Positions 53,419 through 63,341 of a stretch of DNA of 64,000 nucleotides are shown here, one piece after another. A program made the translations under genes and the position numbers. Under the pieces are notes generated by a model, which was not told the DNA's origin, did no database searches, and saw only the letters and a list, made by a program, of their open reading frames with translations. Numbering within the stretch: position 1 is the first letter of the stretch; every line of letters begins with the position of its first letter. Source of the DNA: Roseobacter litoralis Och 149 (GTDB lineage Bacteria; Pseudomonadota; Alphaproteobacteria; Rhodobacterales; Rhodobacteraceae); the NCBI RefSeq assembly GCF_000154785.2, contig NC_015730.1:1736001-1800000 (forward strand), written 5' to 3'.

Positions 53419-54552
53419 ATGTCATCAAACTACATGGTTTTCCTGAACGTTAGTCATAACACCGCTCTTGTTGCAGCTTCTGTGTTGATCGCGCTTGCGG
53501 CGGGATTCACCGGTTTGACTTTGTCAAAAGACCTTTCAAAGCAAAGTATTTCCCGCCGAAAAATATCTGTTGCGGCGTCAGCGATTGCCTTGGGTGGTGG
53601 CATTTGGTCAATGCATTTTGTGGCGATGCTTGGGATTCAGATGCCCATCTTGTTTTACTATGATGCTGCTATCACGCTGGCGTCAGCGTTGCTTGCGATC
53701 CTTATTGTTGGAACCGCTTTGCTGCTTTTGCATTTTCGTGAACGGACACCTGCCACGGTGTCCGCCGCGGGGGCTTTGGTTGGGTGCGGTATACTTGCGA
53801 TGCACTACATTGGTATGGCTGGACTGCAGTTGTGCCGTGCTGTCTATACACCGCTTGGGCTTGGTCTGTCGGCCATTTCAGCCATTGGTTTGTGCATTGC
53901 TGCGTTCTGGATCGCCTACGGTCAGCGAACCAATCGCAGCATCCTGCTTGGCACGCTTTGTTTCGGTTTTGCTGTCTGTGCAGTGCATTTTGTGGCAATT
54001 GCCAACACAAGGTTTGTTGCTGTTCCCACGTTAAATGAATTTGGTCCGGTCATGAGCAATGAAACGCTGGCCATCGGAGTCATCATTTCAAGCTTTGTTA
54101 TCTTTGGTGGGTTCTTGTGGATGGGTGTGACTTTCTTTATTCCGTCTATTCCTTTGACGCATGACTTAGTGGTTGATGCCGCAAAACCCGCCGCAGATCC
54201 GGTTTCAAGACCTGCGCCCGTGGCACTCCGCATCCCGTGTGAGCAGAACGGCGTCACGCATCTGATTGACCCCGCGCAAGTCGCTTTTGTCCGCGCCGAA
54301 GGGCACTACACAAACGTCTATACAAAGAGCGGCCAACACTTCTGCGTTTGGCCGATCACCGAGGCAGTCAAACGGCTGGCAGAGGCTGGGTTTATCAGGA
54401 CCCACCGCAGCTATCTGGTGAATCCAGTGAAGGTTGATCACTTCGAGCGCAACAAGGACAACGGCGTTTGCCATTTTGCCGAGAGCTGCATGCCCCCTGT
54501 GCCGGTCAGTCGGTCCAACCTGAAGGTCGTCCGCGACGCTCTGGGCCTATAG
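53419..54552 (+). CDS. coxC: MHYT-LytTR membrane sensor-regulator (CoxC-like)
   Basis: A 377-residue protein. An N-terminal MHYT domain of about seven spans carries SMHFVAMLGIQM (~65), AMHYIGMAGLQ (~128) and AVHFVAIANT (~189), thought to bind copper and sense small gases. A C-terminal LytTR DNA-binding domain (about 275-377, VAFVRAEGHYTNVYTKSG, FIRTHRSYLVNPVKVD) follows. This membrane-tethered architecture is that of CoxC/CoxH in Oligotropha. Start ATG 53419 directly follows a TTG. It lies at the head of the cox cluster and may activate it in response to CO. Confidence 0.9.
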   Translation: MSSNYMVFLNVSHNTALVAASVLIALAAGFTGLTLSKDLSKQSISRRKISVAASAIALGGGIWSMHFVAMLGIQMPILFYYDAAITLASALLAILIVGTALLLLHFRERTPATVSAAGALVGCGILAMHYIGMAGLQLCRAVYTPLGLGLSAISAIGLCIAAFWIAYGQRTNRSILLGTLCFGFAVCAVHFVAIANTRFVAVPTLNEFGPVMSNETLAIGVIISSFVIFGGFLWMGVTFFIPSIPLTHDLVVDAAKPAADPVSRPAPVALRIPCEQNGVTHLIDPAQVAFVRAEGHYTNVYTKSGQHFCVWPITEAVKRLAEAGFIRTHRSYLVNPVKVDHFERNKDNGVCHFAESCMPPVPVSRSNLKVVRDALGL

Positions 54553-54687
54553 GCTTTCGCAGTTCGTGCAGGCATAGGCGCATTTCGTGAAAATCAGATG
54601 GCATCTCGCTAAATAACGCAAGCGTTGGCATGCGGCTGCGTACATTCTTCCCTTCCAACACATATCTGCGGATCGGGAGGAGAAGCA

Positions 54688-55542
54688 ATGATACCAGCGG
54701 CGTTTGAGTACTATAGGCCCACAGACATGGCGGGCGTGATCGCCCTGCTTCAAGAGCATGGTGACGAAGCGCGCGTCATCGCAGGCGGGCACAGTCTGAT
54801 ACCCATGATGAAGCTGCGGATGGCAGAGGTGCCGCACCTGGTCGACCTTCAGGGAATTGCGGGATTGAGTGAGATTACCGTCGCAGACGGAACGATCCGC
54901 ATCGGCGCAATGACCACGCAGCACGACATCATTAACTCTGCGCTGCTCGTTGACGCTGCGCCAATCATGAAAGAGGCCGCACTGCAAATCGCGGATCCTC
55001 AGGTCCGCTATATGGGCACCGTAGGCGGCAATGTGGCAAACGGTGATCCCGGCAATGACATGCCCGGTCTGATGCAATGCCTAAATGCGCAATTCCACCT
55101 GACTGGCCCCGATGGGGACCGTAGTGTTGATGCACGTGATTTCTACGAGGCGGCCTACATGACCGACCGCGAGGATGAAGAGGTGCTGACTGCGGTTACA
55201 TTTGCCGCACCTGTCGGTGGCTACGCCTATGAAAAGCAAAAACGCAAGATCGGTGACTACGCCACCGCTGCTGCTGCCGTGCAGATCAGCAAAGCGGACG
55301 GCAAGGTGGCGACTGCGTCGATCGCGATGACGAACCTCAGCGACACACCGGTTTGGTCCGAAGCCGCCGCTGATGCGCTGATTGGTACAGATTGCCGCGA
55401 GGCCGCGATCAAGGCTGCTGTGACTGCCATGCTGGATGATATCGACCCAACAGAAGACAACCGCGGTCCGGTCGCATTCAAACGCCACGCCGCGGGCATC
55501 GTTCTTGGCCGCGCAATCGCGCGCGCTTGGTCACGGGCTTAG
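54688..55542 (+). CDS. coxM: Aerobic CO dehydrogenase medium (FAD) subunit CoxM
   Basis: A 284-residue FAD subunit of the (CoxMSL)2 enzyme. FAD-binding motifs are AGGHS (32-36) and TVGG (111-114), at the positions known from Oligotropha CoxM. It passes electrons from the Fe-S clusters of CoxS to the quinone pool. GGGAGGAG precedes the ATG at 54688. It lies 135 bp after coxC and 13 bp before coxS. Confidence 0.95.
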   Translation: MIPAAFEYYRPTDMAGVIALLQEHGDEARVIAGGHSLIPMMKLRMAEVPHLVDLQGIAGLSEITVADGTIRIGAMTTQHDIINSALLVDAAPIMKEAALQIADPQVRYMGTVGGNVANGDPGNDMPGLMQCLNAQFHLTGPDGDRSVDARDFYEAAYMTDREDEEVLTAVTFAAPVGGYAYEKQKRKIGDYATAAAAVQISKADGKVATASIAMTNLSDTPVWSEAAADALIGTDCREAAIKAAVTAMLDDIDPTEDNRGPVAFKRHAAGIVLGRAIARAWSRA

Positions 55543-55555
55543 GAAGGAATTTACA

Positions 55556-56050
55556 ATGTCGAATAAGATGCATGTCAAACTGAATGTGAATGGTGAGGAT
55601 CATGAATTCCTTGCCGAACCGCGTGAGCTGCTCATCTATGCGCTGCGCGAGAAGCTGAACATCACGGGACCGCACGTTGGCTGTGAGACATCACACTGCG
55701 GTGCCTGCACGGTTACAATGAACGGCAAGTCCGTGAAATCCTGCACTGTCTTTGTCGCCCAAGCCAATGGCGCCGAAGTCACCACAATTGAAGGACTTGG
55801 CAGCCCGGATGCGCTGCATGTCCTGCAAGAGAACTTCAAAGAGCACCACGGCCTGCAATGTGGTTTCTGTACGCCAGGTATGATCACGCGCGCGGCGAAG
55901 CTGCTTGAGGAAAACCCAAACCCGACCGAAGAAGAGGTCCGTTTTGGCATCGCTGGCAACATTTGCCGCTGCACGGGATACCAGAACATCGTAAAATCCA
56001 TTCTGTCAGCAGCGTCTGAACTGAATGCGGCCAAGGAGGCGGCACAATGA
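55556..56050 (+). CDS. coxS: Aerobic CO dehydrogenase small (2Fe-2S) subunit CoxS
   Basis: A 164-residue protein with two [2Fe-2S] clusters: plant-type cysteines 43, 48, 51 and 63 ([10 protein letters not shown]) and C-terminal cysteines 102, 105, 137 and 139 ([16 protein letters not shown]). It carries electrons from the Mo site of CoxL to CoxM. AGGAAGGA precedes the start, and it overlaps coxL by ATGA. Confidence 0.96.
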   Translation: MSNKMHVKLNVNGEDHEFLAEPRELLIYALREKLNITGPHVGCETSHCGACTVTMNGKSVKSCTVFVAQANGAEVTTIEGLGSPDALHVLQENFKEHHGLQCGFCTPGMITRAAKLLEENPNPTEEEVRFGIAGNICRCTGYQNIVKSILSAASELNAAKEAAQ

Positions 56051-58473
56051 AAGACGAAGTCACACGCGAAGAACGGGTCGCTGGCCTGAAAGGCATGGGC
56101 TGTTCGCGCAAGCGGGTTGAAGATGCGCGCTTTACACAGGGCAAGGGCAACTATGTCGATGACATCAAGCTGCCGGGCATGTTGCACGGTGATTTCGTGC
56201 GCTCGCCCTATGCCCACGCGCGGATCAAGTCGATCAACAGCGACGCAGCGATGGCGTTGCCCGGCGTAACGGCGGTTCTGACCGCCAAAGATCTTGAGCC
56301 ACTCAACCTGCATTGGATGCCAACGCTCGCGGGTGATAAGCAGATGGTTCTTGCTGACGGTAAGGTGCTCTTCCAAGGCCAAGAGGTTGCCTTCGTTGTT
56401 GCCTCCGACCGCTATGTCGCGGCTGACGCGGTGGAACTCGTTGAAGTGGAGTACGAAGAGCTTGAGGTTCTCGTTGATCCTTTCAAATCCCTGCAGTCCG
56501 ATGTGGTTCTGCGCGAGGATCTGGTGGCAAAAGATGGCTCGATCCCCAACGGCGCGCATGGCCCACGCAAACATCACAACCATATATTTACGTGGGAAGC
56601 GGGTGAGGAAGAAGCGACCAATCAGGTCATCGACAATGCCGACGTCGTCGCCGAATCCGAAATGTATTACCACCGCACTCATCCATGCCCCCTAGAGACA
56701 TGCGGCTCTGTCGCGTCGATGGATAAGGTGAACGGCAAACTGACCCTTTGGGGCACATTCCAAGCACCGCATGTGGTGCGCACGGTTGCGTCTTTGTTGT
56801 CTGGGATCGAAGAGCATAACATTCGCGTCGTCTCACCCGATATTGGTGGTGGTTTCGGCAACAAAGTCGGAGTGTATCCGGGTTATGTTTGCTCGATTGT
56901 GGCCTCCATCGTGACAGGCGTTCCTGTGAAATGGGTTGAGGACCGGATGGAAAACCTGATGTCCACCGCTTTTGCCCGCGACTATTGGATGAAAGGCAAG
57001 ATCAGTGCCACGAAAGAAGGCAAAATCACAGGCTTGCACTGCCATGTGACCGCCGACCATGGTGCGTTCGACGCTTGCGCGGACCCCACGAAGTTCCCGG
57101 CTGGCTTTATGAACATCTGCACGGGGTCCTATGACATCCCGGTTGCTTATCTGGGCGTTGACGGGGTCTACACCAACAAGGCACCCGGCGGTGTTTCCTA
57201 TCGTTGTTCCTTCCGCGTCACGGAAGCTGTCTATTTCATCGAGCGGATGATCGAAGTCCTCGCGATTGAGTTGAACATGGACCCGGCCGAATTGCGGTCG
57301 ATCAACTTTATCAAGAAAGAACAGTTCCCCTATACGGCCGCGCTTGGCTGGGAATACGACTCTGGTGATTACCAGACGGCGTGGGACAAGGCGCTGGAAG
57401 CTGTCGACTACATAGGTCTGCGTGCCGAGCAGGCCGAGCGTGTCGAAGCCTTCAAACGCGGCGAAACCCGGAAAGTCATGGGGATCGGTCTGTCGTTCTT
57501 TACCGAGATCGTCGGCGCTGGCCCTGTCAAAAACTGCGACATCCTCGGCATGGGTATGTTCGATAGCTGCGAAATCCGTATTCACCCAACCGGGTCGGCG
57601 GTTGCACGGCTTGGCACGATTTCGCAAGGGCAGGGGCATGCAACGACGTTCGCGCAAATCCTTGCGACCGAGATTGGCCTATCTGCGGAAAGCATCACGA
57701 TCGAAGAGGGCGATACCGATACGGCACCTTACGGTCTGGGCACTTACGGCTCTCGGTCAACGCCGGTTGCGGGTGCTGCCGCGGCGATGGCGGGACGCAA
57801 GATCCGTGCCAAGGCACAGATGATTGCGGCCTATCTGCTTGAGGTCCACGACAATGACGTGGAATTCGACGTGGACCGGTTTGTCGTCAAAGGTGCACCT
57901 GAGCGGTTCAAGACCATGAAAGAGATCGCCTATGCTGCCTACAATCAGGCCATTCCCGGGCTAGAGCCGGGTCTGGAAGCGGTCAGCTATTACGATCCCC
58001 CCAACATGACCTATCCGTTTGGCGCCTATGTATGTGTGATGGACATTGATGTTGATACCGGTGTGCCTGAAATCCGCCGCTTTTACGCGTTGGACGACTG
58101 CGGTACGCGGATCAACCCAATGGTGATCGAAGGCCAGATCCACGGTGGCTTGACCGAGGCCCTTGCTGTCGCACTGGGCCAAGAGATTGCCTATGACGAC
58201 ATGGGCAATGTCAAGACAGGTACGTTGATGGACTTTTTCCTGCCAACGGCGTGGGAGGTTCCCAACTATGAGACGGACTTTACGGTCACACCCAGCCCGC
58301 ATCACCCTATTGGGGCCAAGGGCGTAGGCGAAAGCCCGCATGTGGGTGGCGTGCCTTGTTTCTCAAACGCGGTACAAGATGCATTCCGGCCGTTCGGCAA
58401 CCGTCACACCAATATGCCCCACGATCATTGGCGCATTTGGCAGACGGCCAACCAACTGGGCATGCACGATTAA
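56047..58473 (+). CDS. coxL: Aerobic CO dehydrogenase large (Mo-Cu) subunit CoxL, form I
   Basis: An 808-residue molybdoprotein oxidising CO to CO2. The active-site loop SYRCSFR places Cys at 387 (Cys388 in Oligotropha), the copper ligand that defines form I; the usual first residue Ala is Ser. The catalytic Glu is E762 in [14 protein letters not shown] (around 267-273) is the Mo-cofactor region. Because the form II motif (AYRGAGR) is absent, true CO oxidation is likely. It precedes a GC-rich hairpin. Confidence 0.96.
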   Translation: MKDEVTREERVAGLKGMGCSRKRVEDARFTQGKGNYVDDIKLPGMLHGDFVRSPYAHARIKSINSDAAMALPGVTAVLTAKDLEPLNLHWMPTLAGDKQMVLADGKVLFQGQEVAFVVASDRYVAADAVELVEVEYEELEVLVDPFKSLQSDVVLREDLVAKDGSIPNGAHGPRKHHNHIFTWEAGEEEATNQVIDNADVVAESEMYYHRTHPCPLETCGSVASMDKVNGKLTLWGTFQAPHVVRTVASLLSGIEEHNIRVVSPDIGGGFGNKVGVYPGYVCSIVASIVTGVPVKWVEDRMENLMSTAFARDYWMKGKISATKEGKITGLHCHVTADHGAFDACADPTKFPAGFMNICTGSYDIPVAYLGVDGVYTNKAPGGVSYRCSFRVTEAVYFIERMIEVLAIELNMDPAELRSINFIKKEQFPYTAALGWEYDSGDYQTAWDKALEAVDYIGLRAEQAERVEAFKRGETRKVMGIGLSFFTEIVGAGPVKNCDILGMGMFDSCEIRIHPTGSAVARLGTISQGQGHATTFAQILATEIGLSAESITIEEGDTDTAPYGLGTYGSRSTPVAGAAAAMAGRKIRAKAQMIAAYLLEVHDNDVEFDVDRFVVKGAPERFKTMKEIAYAAYNQAIPGLEPGLEAVSYYDPPNMTYPFGAYVCVMDIDVDTGVPEIRRFYALDDCGTRINPMVIEGQIHGGLTEALAVALGQEIAYDDMGNVKTGTLMDFFLPTAWEVPNYETDFTVTPSPHHPIGAKGVGESPHVGGVPCFSNAVQDAFRPFGNRHTNMPHDHWRIWQTANQLGMHD

Positions 58474-58480
58474 TAGACCG

Positions 58481-58509
58481 GGCGCGGGCCGAATTGCGCG
58501 GCCCGCGCC
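58481..58509 (+). other. Strong hairpin between coxL and coxD
   Basis: A perfect 11-bp stem GGCGCGGGCCG / CGGCCCGCGCC with a 7-nt loop lies 8 bp after the coxL stop. No T tract follows; the coxD ribosome site GGGAGGG comes immediately after it. It more likely stabilises the coxMSL transcript 3' end or tunes coxD translation than terminates. Confidence 0.7.
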
Positions 58510-58524
58510 ACCGGGAGGGATCAA

Positions 58525-59400
58525 ATGACTTGGAAAACGCTGCAATCGGCGATGGCTGATCAGGGCTATATTGCGTCTGGTGATTTGGCGATGGCGCTGC
58601 ATTTGTCGCTGTCGCTGGGGCGACCACTGCTGCTTGAAGGTGCTGCTGGCGTCGGAAAGACCGAAGTGGCGCGCGTTCTGGCCGCCGTCGAAGATACGCA
58701 GTTAATCCGTTTGCAGTGCTACGAAGGTCTGGATGCCGCCCAGGCAATTTACGAATGGAACTACCAGCGCCAGCTTTTGGCGATCCGTGCCGCATCAAAG
58801 GATGGTGAGACCGGAAAAAGCGTCGAGGCGCGCATATTCTCGGATGAATTCCTGTTGGAAAGGCCGTTGCTCAGGGCGATCCGCCAAGACAAAGCCCCTG
58901 TTCTGCTGATCGACGAGATTGATCGGGCGGATGAAGAGTTTGAGGCTTACCTGCTGGAAATCTTGTCGGAATTCCAGATCACAATTCCCGAAATGGGTAC
59001 AATCATTGCCACAACACGCCCCATTGTCATCTTGACCGCCAATGGAACCCGTGACCTGAGCGACGCCTTGCGCCGCCGCTGTCTGTACGCGCATGTGCCC
59101 TATCCTGATCACGAGACAGAGCTGGCTATTCTGGTAACGCGCTACCCGGACATCACCGACAGGCTATGCGCGCAGATCGTCGGCTTTGTGCAGGCATTGC
59201 GCAAACAAGAGCTCGAAAAGAAACCCGGCATCGCTGAAATGCTCGATTTTTCCGCCGCCTTGATGGGTCTTGGTGTGGCTGATCTGACCGCTGATCCAGC
59301 GATATTGCAGGCGACCCTGACAACGCTGCTTAAAACACAAATGGATCGTGATGCGATCCCGACCGAGATCGCCCAACGGCTGGCGGGAAAAGCTGCATGA
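58525..59400 (+). CDS. coxD: MoxR-type AAA+ ATPase CoxD
   Basis: A 291-residue AAA+ chaperone-like ATPase with Walker A GAAGVGKT (39-46), Walker B VLLIDE (126-131) and a sensor region ILTANGTRDLSDALRRRC. In Oligotropha CoxD matures the Mo-Cu centre by inserting sulfur. It overlaps coxE by ATGA; the pair forms a MoxR-VWA chaperone system. Confidence 0.94.
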   Translation: MTWKTLQSAMADQGYIASGDLAMALHLSLSLGRPLLLEGAAGVGKTEVARVLAAVEDTQLIRLQCYEGLDAAQAIYEWNYQRQLLAIRAASKDGETGKSVEARIFSDEFLLERPLLRAIRQDKAPVLLIDEIDRADEEFEAYLLEILSEFQITIPEMGTIIATTRPIVILTANGTRDLSDALRRRCLYAHVPYPDHETELAILVTRYPDITDRLCAQIVGFVQALRKQELEKKPGIAEMLDFSAALMGLGVADLTADPAILQATLTTLLKTQMDRDAIPTEIAQRLAGKAA

Positions 59401-60584
59401 GCCGCGTGACCAAATTCGCCGCCCGCGATCCGGGGCCTGCAGCACGCATGGCTGGGTTTGTGGCGCATCTGCGCGACAATGGACTGCGCCTTGGCGTCGG
59501 TGAAACCGGCATTGCCTTGGACGCGCTGACCCATATTAACGCCGCAAACCCGCATGATGCGCGCCGCGCGCTGAAATCCGTCTTTACAGGATGCGCCGAA
59601 GAGGCTGCGCAGTTCGACGGCCTATTCAACAGTTTCTGGATGAACGGCGGACGGGTCAAAACCCGCGTGACACCAACGGCGACACCAAGCCAGAGCGAAA
59701 ATGTCCACTCCTCGCGCGAGGCCGACGCAGAGGAAGACACCAGCGGGGGTGCCGGCGATATCAGCGCGCCAGACGGCGGTGAAGGCGAAGCGACAAGCGA
59801 AGGTGATGGCAAATTGGTTGCCACCGATGTGACCAACCTGTTCAAGAAGGACTTGCGCGATGTTGTGCGGCCTGAGGATATCGAGGCTGCGGAAAAAATT
59901 GCGTTGCGCTTGGGTGCTGCCCTGCGCGACCGCAGATCACGCCGCCGCAAAGCTGCCCGCAAAGGCGACCAGATTCATTTCCGCAAAGTCATGCGGCAAA
60001 GCCTTGCGACCGGGGGCGAGCCATTTGCGCTACCCAAACGCTATCGACCGGATCGTTCACTGCGGATAACGGCCATTTGCGACGTCTCCGGCTCAATGAC
60101 GGTCTATTCGCGCATCTTTCTGGCCTTTCTGGCAGGGCTGATGCGGGCAGATTCCCGCGCGGATGCTTATCTTTTTCACACACGGTTGGTGCGGATCACC
60201 GAAGCTTTGCGCGACAAGGATGCGTTGCGCGCGTTGGCCCGGTTATCTTTGCTTGCTGATGGTTTCGCTGGGGGATCCAAGATTGGTGAAAGCCTTGGCA
60301 GCTTTGCGAACACCTATGGTCGCCGGTTTGTCGACAACCGCACCGTCGTCATGATCTTGTCTGACGGCTATGACACCGCATCTCCGGATGGGATTTCAGA
60401 GGCTTTGGTCCGTTTGAAGAAACGTGGCTGCAAAATCATCTGGCTCAATCCGCTTAAAGGATGGAACGGCTATGAGCCAACCGCGCGCGCCATGGCTGGG
60501 GCCCTGCCGCATCTTGATCTGTTCTGTGCGGCGAACACGTTGGCAGACCTCGCCGCACTAGAGCCGGAGTTGGCCCGGTTATGA
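59397..60584 (+). CDS. coxE: von Willebrand factor A domain protein CoxE
   Basis: A 395-residue protein. An acidic, low-complexity linker (about 100-140, rich in Glu/Asp/Gly) divides an N-terminal helical part from a C-terminal VWA domain with the MIDAS motif DVSGSM at about 229-234 and later MILSDGYD. It partners CoxD in Mo-Cu centre assembly. It overlaps coxF by ATGA. Confidence 0.93.
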   Translation: MSRVTKFAARDPGPAARMAGFVAHLRDNGLRLGVGETGIALDALTHINAANPHDARRALKSVFTGCAEEAAQFDGLFNSFWMNGGRVKTRVTPTATPSQSENVHSSREADAEEDTSGGAGDISAPDGGEGEATSEGDGKLVATDVTNLFKKDLRDVVRPEDIEAAEKIALRLGAALRDRRSRRRKAARKGDQIHFRKVMRQSLATGGEPFALPKRYRPDRSLRITAICDVSGSMTVYSRIFLAFLAGLMRADSRADAYLFHTRLVRITEALRDKDALRALARLSLLADGFAGGSKIGESLGSFANTYGRRFVDNRTVVMILSDGYDTASPDGISEALVRLKKRGCKIIWLNPLKGWNGYEPTARAMAGALPHLDLFCAANTLADLAALEPELARL

Positions 60585-61360
60585 CGCCCAAACAGATCAT
60601 GGAACACAGCCTGCAAGAGGGCGAAGATTATTTCGCCATCGCGACGATTGTACGGACCGCCGGGACGACAGCGGCCAAGCCGGGGGCCAAGGCGCTTTTG
60701 CGGGCAGACGGGACAATTCTTGAAGGGTGGCTTGGCGGCGGATGCGTGAAGGGTGCGATCAGGGAGGCAACGTTGCGCGCCTATACCACCGGTCAGCCGC
60801 AATTCATCTCGGTCGCGCCAGAGGAACATCTGGCCGAAAAGGGTGTGAAGGCGGGCGACGACGTGGACGGTGTCCGATTTGCGCGCAACGGTTGCCCGTC
60901 CAAAGGCACCATCGACATCTTCATTGAGCCGCATCTGCCAGAGCCTGATCTGTTGATCTTTGGCCAGTCCCCAGTCGCCGTAAAACTGATGGAGCTGGCC
61001 CCCCAATTTGGCTGGACCGCCGCAGAGGCCGCAACTAACGCGCCTTTGCCAACTCGCTTGCCCGGTAGCGGACGGTATCTGGTGATCGCGACACAAGGCC
61101 AGGGTGACTTGGCCGCACTCCAGACAGGACTGGCCGAAAGTGCGGATTATGTTGCGTTTGTTGGCAGCGCAAAGAAGTTTGCCGCATTGTCGGACAAGCT
61201 TGTGGCGACAGGCGTCAATGCGGCGCAGATTGCGGATGTTCACGCACCTGCCGGTCTCAACATCGGCGCAGTGACCCCGGCTGAAATCGCCTTGTCGATC
61301 TTGGCCAAACTGACACAGGTGAAGCGCGAAGTCCTGGCGCAGGCTGCCCAAAATGGATAG
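60581..61360 (+). CDS. coxF: XdhC-family molybdoenzyme maturation protein CoxF
   Basis: A 259-residue XdhC/CoxI protein. The N-terminal domain contains VRTAGTTAAKPGAKALL and GWLGGGCVKGAIRE (cysteine of the GGC motif). A Rossmann-like C-terminal domain ends in DVHAPAGLNIGAVTPAEIALSI. It binds and delivers the Mo cofactor. It overlaps mocA by 8 bp. The intact C-terminal motif here serves as a reference for the truncated paralog at 62520. Confidence 0.92.
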   Translation: MTPKQIMEHSLQEGEDYFAIATIVRTAGTTAAKPGAKALLRADGTILEGWLGGGCVKGAIREATLRAYTTGQPQFISVAPEEHLAEKGVKAGDDVDGVRFARNGCPSKGTIDIFIEPHLPEPDLLIFGQSPVAVKLMELAPQFGWTAAEAATNAPLPTRLPGSGRYLVIATQGQGDLAALQTGLAESADYVAFVGSAKKFAALSDKLVATGVNAAQIADVHAPAGLNIGAVTPAEIALSILAKLTQVKREVLAQAAQNG

Positions 61361-61964
61361 GATTGGGGCGATCATACTGGCGGCGGGGCTGTCGCGCCGG
61401 ATGAAAGAGCGCAACAAGCTATTGCTGCCCATTGGAGGCGTGCCAATGATCCGGCATGTCGTAGAAACCTACCTCGCTGCGATTGATGGCGAAGTCTGCG
61501 TCGTTACTGGATTTGAAGCGGTGCGGGTTGATGCGGCTCTTGCGGGGCTGCCTGTCCGACTTGTACACAATGAAGACTTCGAAAAGGGCCAGCCCTTTTC
61601 GGTTCGAGCGGGGCTTCTTGAAGCCCCAAATGCAACGCATTTTCTGATCGGGCTTGGCGACCAACCACAGATCAAGGCAGGCGACTTGCGCGCATTGATC
61701 AAGGCACATCTGAACGGAGACCCAGCAAAGATATCGATCCCTTATCAGGGAGGGTTGCGGGGCAATCCGATCATCGTGCCGTGGGGCATGCGGGCCCGGC
61801 TGCTGTCAGACAAAGCAAATCCGGGCTGTGGAAAATTCACCCGCGCCAACCCCGATTTGGTGCAGCATGTCCCCTTGTCGCAGCCCGGTTTTTTCAATGA
61901 CATCGACACGCCTGCCGCCTTTGCCGCGTATCAAAAAATAGCTTCCGAAGGAGTCAGACCATGA
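61353..61964 (+). CDS. mocA: MocA-type molybdenum cofactor cytidylyltransferase
   Basis: A 203-residue nucleotidyltransferase with the signature LAAGLSRRMKERNKLLLP near the N-terminus and GLGDQP in the middle. The CO dehydrogenase cofactor is the CMP form of molybdopterin, which MocA makes from MPT and CTP. It overlaps coxF by 8 bp. A 110-bp gap follows before coxG. Confidence 0.9.
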   Translation: MDRIGAIILAAGLSRRMKERNKLLLPIGGVPMIRHVVETYLAAIDGEVCVVTGFEAVRVDAALAGLPVRLVHNEDFEKGQPFSVRAGLLEAPNATHFLIGLGDQPQIKAGDLRALIKAHLNGDPAKISIPYQGGLRGNPIIVPWGMRARLLSDKANPGCGKFTRANPDLVQHVPLSQPGFFNDIDTPAAFAAYQKIASEGVRP

Positions 61965-62074
61965 GAAGATTACTTTAATACTTCAGAGCCTAGCGTCGAA
62001 AAGGGGCTCTTACCCCCGCGCAAGCCGAAACGCTTGCTACCATCAAATTTCCCTGTTGTTGAAAAGGTAAAATC

Positions 62075-62527
62075 ATGGAACTCAAAGACGAAATCGTTAT
62101 CAACGCCCCGAAGGAGCGTGTCTACGCGGCCCTGAACGATCCCGAAGTCTTGCGGCAATGCATTCCAGGCTGCGAAGAGCTGGTCCAACACTCCGACACA
62201 GAGCTTGAGGCCAAAATCCTTCTAAAGGTCGGGCCGGTCAAGGCAAGGTTCAGCGGTGATGTCCAACTGGATAAGAGCGGCGCACCTGATGCGTTCTCGC
62301 TGACTGGCCAAGGCAACGGTGGCACTGCCGGGCATGCGAAAGGTGGGGCAGATGTCACTCTGGTCGCGGACGGTGACACGACGATCCTGACCTATGACGC
62401 CAAAGCCCAGATCGGGGGCAAGCTGGCGCAACTGGGCAGTCGTCTCATCCAGAGCACAGCCAAAAAACTTGCCGCCAAGTTCTTCAAAAACTTCGCTGAT
62501 GTGTTGGACGCGGAAGAAGTTGTCTAA
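62075..62527 (+). CDS. coxG: CoxG/SRPBCC-family protein
   Basis: A 150-residue START/SRPBCC-fold protein. It has MELKDEIVINAPKERVYAALND, PEVLRQCIPGCEEL and FSLTGQGNGGTAGHAKGGADVTL, all CoxG hallmarks. In Oligotropha CoxG attaches CO dehydrogenase to the membrane. GAAAAGG lies upstream. The C-terminal anchor seen in some homologs is short here (ends at VLDAEEVV). It overlaps the next gene by 8 bp. Confidence 0.93.
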   Translation: MELKDEIVINAPKERVYAALNDPEVLRQCIPGCEELVQHSDTELEAKILLKVGPVKARFSGDVQLDKSGAPDAFSLTGQGNGGTAGHAKGGADVTLVADGDTTILTYDAKAQIGGKLAQLGSRLIQSTAKKLAAKFFKNFADVLDAEEVV

Positions 62528-63341
62528 CCCCATTGCGTACCAGGACCATGCCGTCGACGTTCTGGCGCAGGTTGCAACCTACGTTGGAACGGGGCGGCTC
62601 TTTGCGCTGATTGCTTCGGTAGATATCAAAGGCGGCAGCGCGCGCGACGTCGGATCTTTGGCGGTCGTCTCAGACGCCGGAGAGATGACAGGCTATATGT
62701 CCAATGGTTGCATAGATCAGGACATTCTTGTCCATGCGATGGACTGCCTGCAATCCGGGACAGCCCGAATTTTGCAATATGGTGAGGGCTCACCGTTTCA
62801 CGATCTCACGCTGCCCTGTGGTGGTGCGTTGTCGGTTTGGATTGATCCCAAACCTGACAAAGACGCGCTTGTGGCAGCGTACAGAAGCCTGTTGGCACGT
62901 CAGCCAGCGTTGCTGACATTCAGTCCACAACAAAAAACCTGTCAGTCGATCACAATTGCCTACCAACCCAAAGTGGCCCTGACCCTTGCAGGACGGGGTG
63001 CCATTTTCCGGGCAACAGCCAAGATCGCCCATGCGATTGGTTTCGATGTGTCCTGTTTTTCTCCGGACACTGATGATCTTAATGCAGTCGCGGGGTACTG
63101 CAAAAACACCCCGACGCATGTGCGGTCCAATAGCAGTATTAACGCGTTGAATTTGGACCCGACGAGCGGCTTTTTGACATTGTTCCACGATCACGACTGG
63201 GAACCGGCTTTTCTCGTCGCGGCGCTCGCCACATCTGTTGGGTTTGTCGGCGCACTCGGCAGTCAACGCACTCAAGAAGCCCGACTTGCGCATTTGGCCA
63301 AACTTGGCGTTTCAAACACCGATCTAAAGCGTATATATTGA
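62520..63341 (+). CDS. XdhC/CoxI-family protein, C-terminally truncated by in-frame TGA
   Basis: The intact part is 273 residues from a TTG at 62520 (GGAAG upstream, giving MSNPIAYQDHAVDVL). It has the family features RLFALIASVDIKGGSARDVGS, SNGCIDQDI, LPCGGALSV, GRGAIFRATAKIAHAIGFDV and VGALGSQRTQEARL. It stops at TGA 63339-63341 after KRIY, exactly where the RIHxPIGL motif should continue; the frame resumes with PIGLVPSL. A single GGA (Gly) to TGA change would explain it. It is either an inactivated gene or one read through. Confidence 0.85.
   Translation: MSNPIAYQDHAVDVLAQVATYVGTGRLFALIASVDIKGGSARDVGSLAVVSDAGEMTGYMSNGCIDQDILVHAMDCLQSGTARILQYGEGSPFHDLTLPCGGALSVWIDPKPDKDALVAAYRSLLARQPALLTFSPQQKTCQSITIAYQPKVALTLAGRGAIFRATAKIAHAIGFDVSCFSPDTDDLNAVAGYCKNTPTHVRSNSSINALNLDPTSGFLTLFHDHDWEPAFLVAALATSVGFVGALGSQRTQEARLAHLAKLGVSNTDLKRIY

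Noticed and set aside
55636..56682. 348-codon minus-strand frame across coxS and coxL
   Set aside because: Antisense shadow of two well-defined cox genes.
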